From CAVYXA01 sp963846775 (lineage in GTDB: Bacteria > Verrucomicrobiota > Verrucomicrobiia > Chthoniobacterales > UBA10450): a DNA stretch of 64,000 nucleotides. The notes under the pieces are model-generated. The model was not told the origin of the DNA. It saw only the letters and a list, made by a program, of their open reading frames with translations, and did no database searches. The translations under genes and the position numbers were made by a program. Shown in pieces: positions 61,801 through 64,000 of the stretch (the first letter of the stretch is position 1; each line of letters starts with the position of its first letter). The stretch spans positions 248,001 through 312,000 of the forward strand of contig CAWJXB010000003.1 in the NCBI GenBank assembly GCA_963846775.1, given 5' to 3'.

Positions 61801-62451
61801 GGTGGCGACGGCTGGGGTTACGATATCGGTTATGGCGGTCTCGATCACGTCCTGGCCAGCGGCCGCAATGTGAAAGTTCTGCTACTCGACACTGAAGTTT
61901 ACTCGAACACCGGCGGGCAATGCTCGAAATCCACGCCGCGCGGGGCAGTGGCAAAATTTTCGGCTGGCGGCAAACGCGCACCGAAAAAGGACCTGGGATT
62001 AATGGCGATGACGTACGGCACGATCTACGTGGCCTCGGTCGCAATGGGCGCGAAAGACGAGCATACGTTAAAGGCGTTTCTTGAAGCGGAGGCCTTCGAT
62101 GGCCCGGCGATCATCATCGCTTACAGCCATTGCATCGCGCACGGCATCAACATGACCACCGCGATGCAAAACCAGAAAGCGGCGGTGAATTCGGCGCAGT
62201 GGCTTCTTTATCGATTCAACCCGGAACGCACGGCGCGCGGCGAAAACCCGCTGCAGATCGATTCCGGGCCGCCAAAGCTGAAGGTCGCGGATTACTTTGC
62301 GATGGAGAACCGCTTCCGGATGCTTGAGAAGATCCAGCCGAATGCCGCGAAAGAGTGCGTTAGCCGCGGGCAGCAGGATGTCGATCTTCGCCGTCAGCTT
62401 TACGAATCGCTCGCCGCTCGCCACGTCACGTCAGCAAAACCAACCCTATGA
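58825..62451 (+). CDS. nifJ: Pyruvate:ferredoxin (flavodoxin) oxidoreductase
   Basis: 1208 residues, full length for the single-chain enzyme that converts pyruvate and CoA to acetyl-CoA, CO2 and reduced ferredoxin. YPITPASPMGEWAD (~52-65) lies in domain I and EVIEMQSEGGAAGVIHGALQ is the conserved Glu region. Two 4Fe-4S motifs, CIQCGKCVLVCPHA (~714) and CTGCGICVDVCPAR (~770), follow. The TPP domain has CAGCGETPYIKLLTQLFG, GCSSIYGGNLPTTPYT (~871) and GDGWGYDIGYGG (~994). The enzyme is oxygen-sensitive in many organisms, implying an anaerobic or microaerobic branch here. Its stop overlaps the start of the next gene by 4 bp (ATGA). Confidence 0.97.
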   Translation: MSLAMAEEEKSTKAGSSKREYPVPAFGPDFKTLDANEAVARVAYALNEVIAIYPITPASPMGEWADAWSAGRAKNLWGTVPEVIEMQSEGGAAGVIHGALQTGALSTTFTSSQGLLLMIPNMYKIAGELTPTVFHVAARSLAAQALSIFGDHSDVMAARATGWAMLCSASVQEAQDFALIAHAATLESRIPFLHFFDGFRTSHEIAKIDIVPDDVLKEMIDETRVIEHRARALSPDHPVIRGTAQNPDVYFQAREAVNPLYAACPEIVRRTMDRFAGLTGRRYGLFEYHGATDAERVIVLMGSGCEAAHETVDSLGALGEKVGVLKVRLYRPFGARAFVEMLPRTVRRIAVLDRTKEPGAGGEPLYLDCVNALYENGRRDVDMVGGRYGLSSKEFTPAMIKAIFDHLAQPQPKNHFTIGIDDDLSHTSLAFDPEFSIEPDDVVRAQFFGLGSDGTVGANKESIKIIGENTDHFAQGFFVYDSKKAGAMTVSHLRFGPRPIRSTYLIDRAKFVACHQPFLLERCDLLKDLAKSGTFLLNSPLGRDRVWARLPANAQQRLSDRKARFFVIDANKVARDCGLGGRINTVMQTCFFAISGVLPPEQALAAIKESIRTTYRKKGDEVVEKNLCAVDDTLSHLQEVEVPAHATADGPNHNGQLAGAPSFVKNVLGEIMLGRGDRVPVSALPNDGTYPTGTTRWEKRNLAAEIPVWDPAVCIQCGKCVLVCPHAVIRSKVYQASALEGAPSAFKSAKARLPDWKELNYTLQVAAEDCTGCGICVDVCPARNKSEARLKAINMQPQLPLREAERANWNFFLSLPEMDRRQISTANVRAMQVQQPLFEFSGACAGCGETPYIKLLTQLFGDRLIIANATGCSSIYGGNLPTTPYTQNRDGRGPAWANSLFEDNAEFGLGFRVSIDKQQEFAGELLQQLSPQIGRRLATAILNARQRDEADIFDQRARVAELKHRLEALGDTQAKRLLALADMLVRKSVWIVGGDGWGYDIGYGGLDHVLASGRNVKVLLLDTEVYSNTGGQCSKSTPRGAVAKFSAGGKRAPKKDLGLMAMTYGTIYVASVAMGAKDEHTLKAFLEAEAFDGPAIIIAYSHCIAHGINMTTAMQNQKAAVNSAQWLLYRFNPERTARGENPLQIDSGPPKLKVADYFAMENRFRMLEKIQPNAAKECVSRGQQDVDLRRQLYESLAARHVTSAKPTL

Positions 62452-63464
62452 AACTGGCCACTAATTATCTCGGATTGAAACTACGGACACCACTTGTGCC
62501 TTCGGCGTCGCCGCTTTCGCATCACGTCGACAACATCAAGCGAATGGAGGACGCCGGCGCTTCGGCCGTGGTTTTCCATTCTCTTTTCGAAGAGCAATTG
62601 AGCCGGGAACGTCACGCGCTGCATTATTATCTCGAACAAGGCGCGGAAGCGCATGCCGAAGCGCTTAGTTATTTTCCCCAGCCGGCGGAATTCAAGGTTG
62701 GCCCTGAAGAATATGTCGAAAATCTCGCGCGGGCGAAGGCGGCCGTAAATATTCCAATCATCGGAAGTCTGAACGGCACGACGTTCGGGGGTTGGATGAA
62801 ATATGGCCAGCAAATCGAACAAGCTGGCGCCGACGCAATCGAGTTAAACATCTACAACGTGCCGACGAACCCTGATCAAAGCGCAGACGAGATCGAGAAC
62901 GATTACCTCACCATTGTCGCATCGGTAAAAGCGCAGGTGAAAATTCCGGTCGCGGTCAAGCTCAGTCCGTTCTTCACGAATTTCGCGCGCTTTGCCCGGA
63001 GCCTCGATCGCAACGGGGCCGACGCGCTCGTGTTGTTCAATCGGTTTTATCAGCCGGACATCGAACTCGAGACGCTCGAGATTAGTCCAAACATCCTGCT
63101 CAGCACGCCGATGGCGATGCGGTTACCGATGCGGTGGATTGCCCTTTTGTATGGCCGGATTGGCGCAAATCTGGCCGCCACCAGCGGCATTCATCGCGCC
63201 AGCGATGCCTTGAAAATGTTGATGGCTGGCGCTGATGTGACGATGCTTTGCTCGGTGCTGTTGCGGCGCGGTATCAGTCACATTGGTCTGATCGAGCGCG
63301 AGATGCGGGAATGGATGGAAGAACACGAATACGAATCGATCGAGCAACTCAAGGGCAGTATGAGTCAGAAGAATTGCCCGGACCCGAGCGCATTCGAGCG
63401 CGCGCAATATATGCGTGCGCTCTCGAGTTATCCGGTGAGTTCTTCCTCGACCGCACCGTTATAA
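62448..63464 (+). CDS. Dihydroorotate dehydrogenase-like protein
   Basis: 338 residues with the FMN-binding TIM barrel of class I dihydroorotate dehydrogenases: TNYLGLKLRTPLVPSASPLS, IIGSLNGTTFGGWMKYGQQI, ADAIELNIYNVPTNPDQSAD, VKLSPFFTNFARFARSL and ATSGIHRASDALKMLMAGAD. Its start overlaps the nifJ stop, and the pairing of this family with nifJ recurs in other bacteria. It is therefore more likely an electron-transfer or redox partner of the oxidoreductase than a pyrimidine enzyme. The pyrD catalytic Cys/Ser region (about NIYN) is not classical. Confidence 0.88.
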   Translation: MKLATNYLGLKLRTPLVPSASPLSHHVDNIKRMEDAGASAVVFHSLFEEQLSRERHALHYYLEQGAEAHAEALSYFPQPAEFKVGPEEYVENLARAKAAVNIPIIGSLNGTTFGGWMKYGQQIEQAGADAIELNIYNVPTNPDQSADEIENDYLTIVASVKAQVKIPVAVKLSPFFTNFARFARSLDRNGADALVLFNRFYQPDIELETLEISPNILLSTPMAMRLPMRWIALLYGRIGANLAATSGIHRASDALKMLMAGADVTMLCSVLLRRGISHIGLIEREMREWMEEHEYESIEQLKGSMSQKNCPDPSAFERAQYMRALSSYPVSSSSTAPL

Positions 63465-63583
63465 GACGCTAAAAGCGGCATCATGCCAAAAGAAGGGACC
63501 AAAGGGACAACCAGGACGAAAGAGACGCGGCGCCAACGCATGACCCGCGCCCGCATTGCCGCGCGGAACCAACAGAGACCACA

Positions 63584-64000
63584 GTGATTAAAAGGACGAA
63601 AGTCGCGCTCTCCCTTTCTGTCGCTGTCGTCCTTTTTGTCTCGGCAAAGGCCGCGGATGAGGCTGCCCAGGAACCGCGCTTCATCACGAATGCGCGGCAG
63701 TTGATTTTTGAAGGGCGGCGTAGTGGCGAAGGTTATTTCTCCCAGGACGGAAGCAAACTGATTTTTCAGAGCGAGCGCGAAGAGGGAAATCCTTTTTATC
63801 AGATGTATGTGCTCGATCTGAGCAGTGGCGATACGACTCGCGTTTCACCCGGCATGGGCAAGACGACCTGCGGATTTTTCCAACCGGGAACGGGTCGCGT
63901 GATATTCGCTTCGAGCCATGCCGATCCGGAGGCGCGTGCGAAACAAAAAGCCGAGCTGGAATTTCGTGCCGCCGGCAAGCAGCGACGTTATTCGTGGGAT
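63584..64000 (+). CDS. TolB-like WD40/PD40 propeller protein, N-terminal part
   Basis: 139 codons run off the right edge from a GTG at 63584. A signal peptide (RTKVALSLSVAVVLFVSAKA) is followed by TolB-type repeats: FITNARQLIFEGRRSGEGYF, QDGSKLIFQSEREEGNPFYQ, MYVLDLSSGDTTRVSPG and GRVIFASSHADPEAR. Such proteins are periplasmic propellers, sometimes fused to a peptidase domain that would lie outside the window. The GTG overlaps the stop of a 34-codon upstream frame. Confidence 0.75.
   Translation, partial: MIKRTKVALSLSVAVVLFVSAKAADEAAQEPRFITNARQLIFEGRRSGEGYFSQDGSKLIFQSEREEGNPFYQMYVLDLSSGDTTRVSPGMGKTTCGFFQPGTGRVIFASSHADPEARAKQKAELEFRAAGKQRRYSWD

Noticed and set aside
63483..63587. 34-codon ORF overlapping the TolB-like start by GTGA
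   Set aside because: It is extremely basic and low in complexity (KGTTRTKETRRQRMTRAR), built of AAGGGAC-type repeats, and has no ribosome-binding site. It might be a leader, but it cannot be supported as a gene.

Overview
The window is most consistent with a soil or freshwater member of the Verrucomicrobiota, probably Chthoniobacterales (Spartobacteria / Udaeobacter-like). This is inferred from gene content and genome style, not from a marker-gene search. The pointers are a tandemly fused double UvrA, a secreted protein with a C-terminal dockerin-like pair, a PEP-CTERM protein, duplicated fused MFS/spermidine-synthase proteins, moderately high GC, and many short intergenic repeats (heptamer tandem repeats, small palindromes, MITEs). 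No rRNA, CRISPR array or complete insertion sequence was seen.

Layout. 1-5.5 kb: start of an M3 peptidase, a broken copy of the comM 3' end, a secreted cupredoxin/LamG/dockerin protein, comM, tRNA-Gln(TTG), a CbpA-like J-protein and a DUF2905 protein. 5.7-15.9 kb: housekeeping and metabolic genes (DUF1223, an orphan SucC-like ligase, two glycosyltransferases, an MFS exporter, a nitrilase-type amidase, 1-Cys peroxiredoxin, a beta-hydroxyacid dehydrogenase, an HTH-MBL fusion, a rhodanese). 16-20 kb: a MacAB-type efflux operon whose ATPase carries a frameshift, diverging from an ABC-2 permease. 20.4-25.3 kb: UbiA prenyltransferase, a metal-site-degenerate MBL protein, a GspF/PilC protein with a clear terminator, secreted MsrA and a membrane protein.

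25.5-30 kb holds three consecutive pilin-like genes (PilV/PilW/PilX types) and an FG-GAP protein. 30.6-43.9 kb is the most unusual part. Two paralogous ~1060-residue MFS/spermidine-synthase-like proteins bracket a TPR membrane protein, a membrane-anchored PQQ-type beta-propeller and a 1107-residue protein. That last protein joins a phosphoenolpyruvate-synthase/rifampin-phosphotransferase-like body to a C-terminal membrane region resembling EMC3/TMCO1 (Oxa1 superfamily) proteins. 44-48.6 kb: a PEP-CTERM protein, then lgt-exbB-exbD-tonB on the minus strand. 48.7-54.9 kb: the 2076-residue double UvrA, interrupted in frame by four blocks of repeat-derived or low-conservation sequence. 55-58.6 kb: a Tat-type aldo/keto reductase, a Tat-type NAD-dependent epimerase and a secreted protein. 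58.8-63.5 kb: pyruvate:ferredoxin oxidoreductase (nifJ) overlapping a dihydroorotate-dehydrogenase-like gene. The window ends in a TolB-like propeller gene.

Two genome-level signals stand out. The first is a family of ~207-249 bp MITEs with terminal inverted repeats; two of its three copies are flanked by perfect 9-bp target-site duplications. The second is an octamer, GCCTAACG / CGTTAGGC, found at 15 positions by eye. It lies in several codon frames and on both strands, well above a composition-based expectation.
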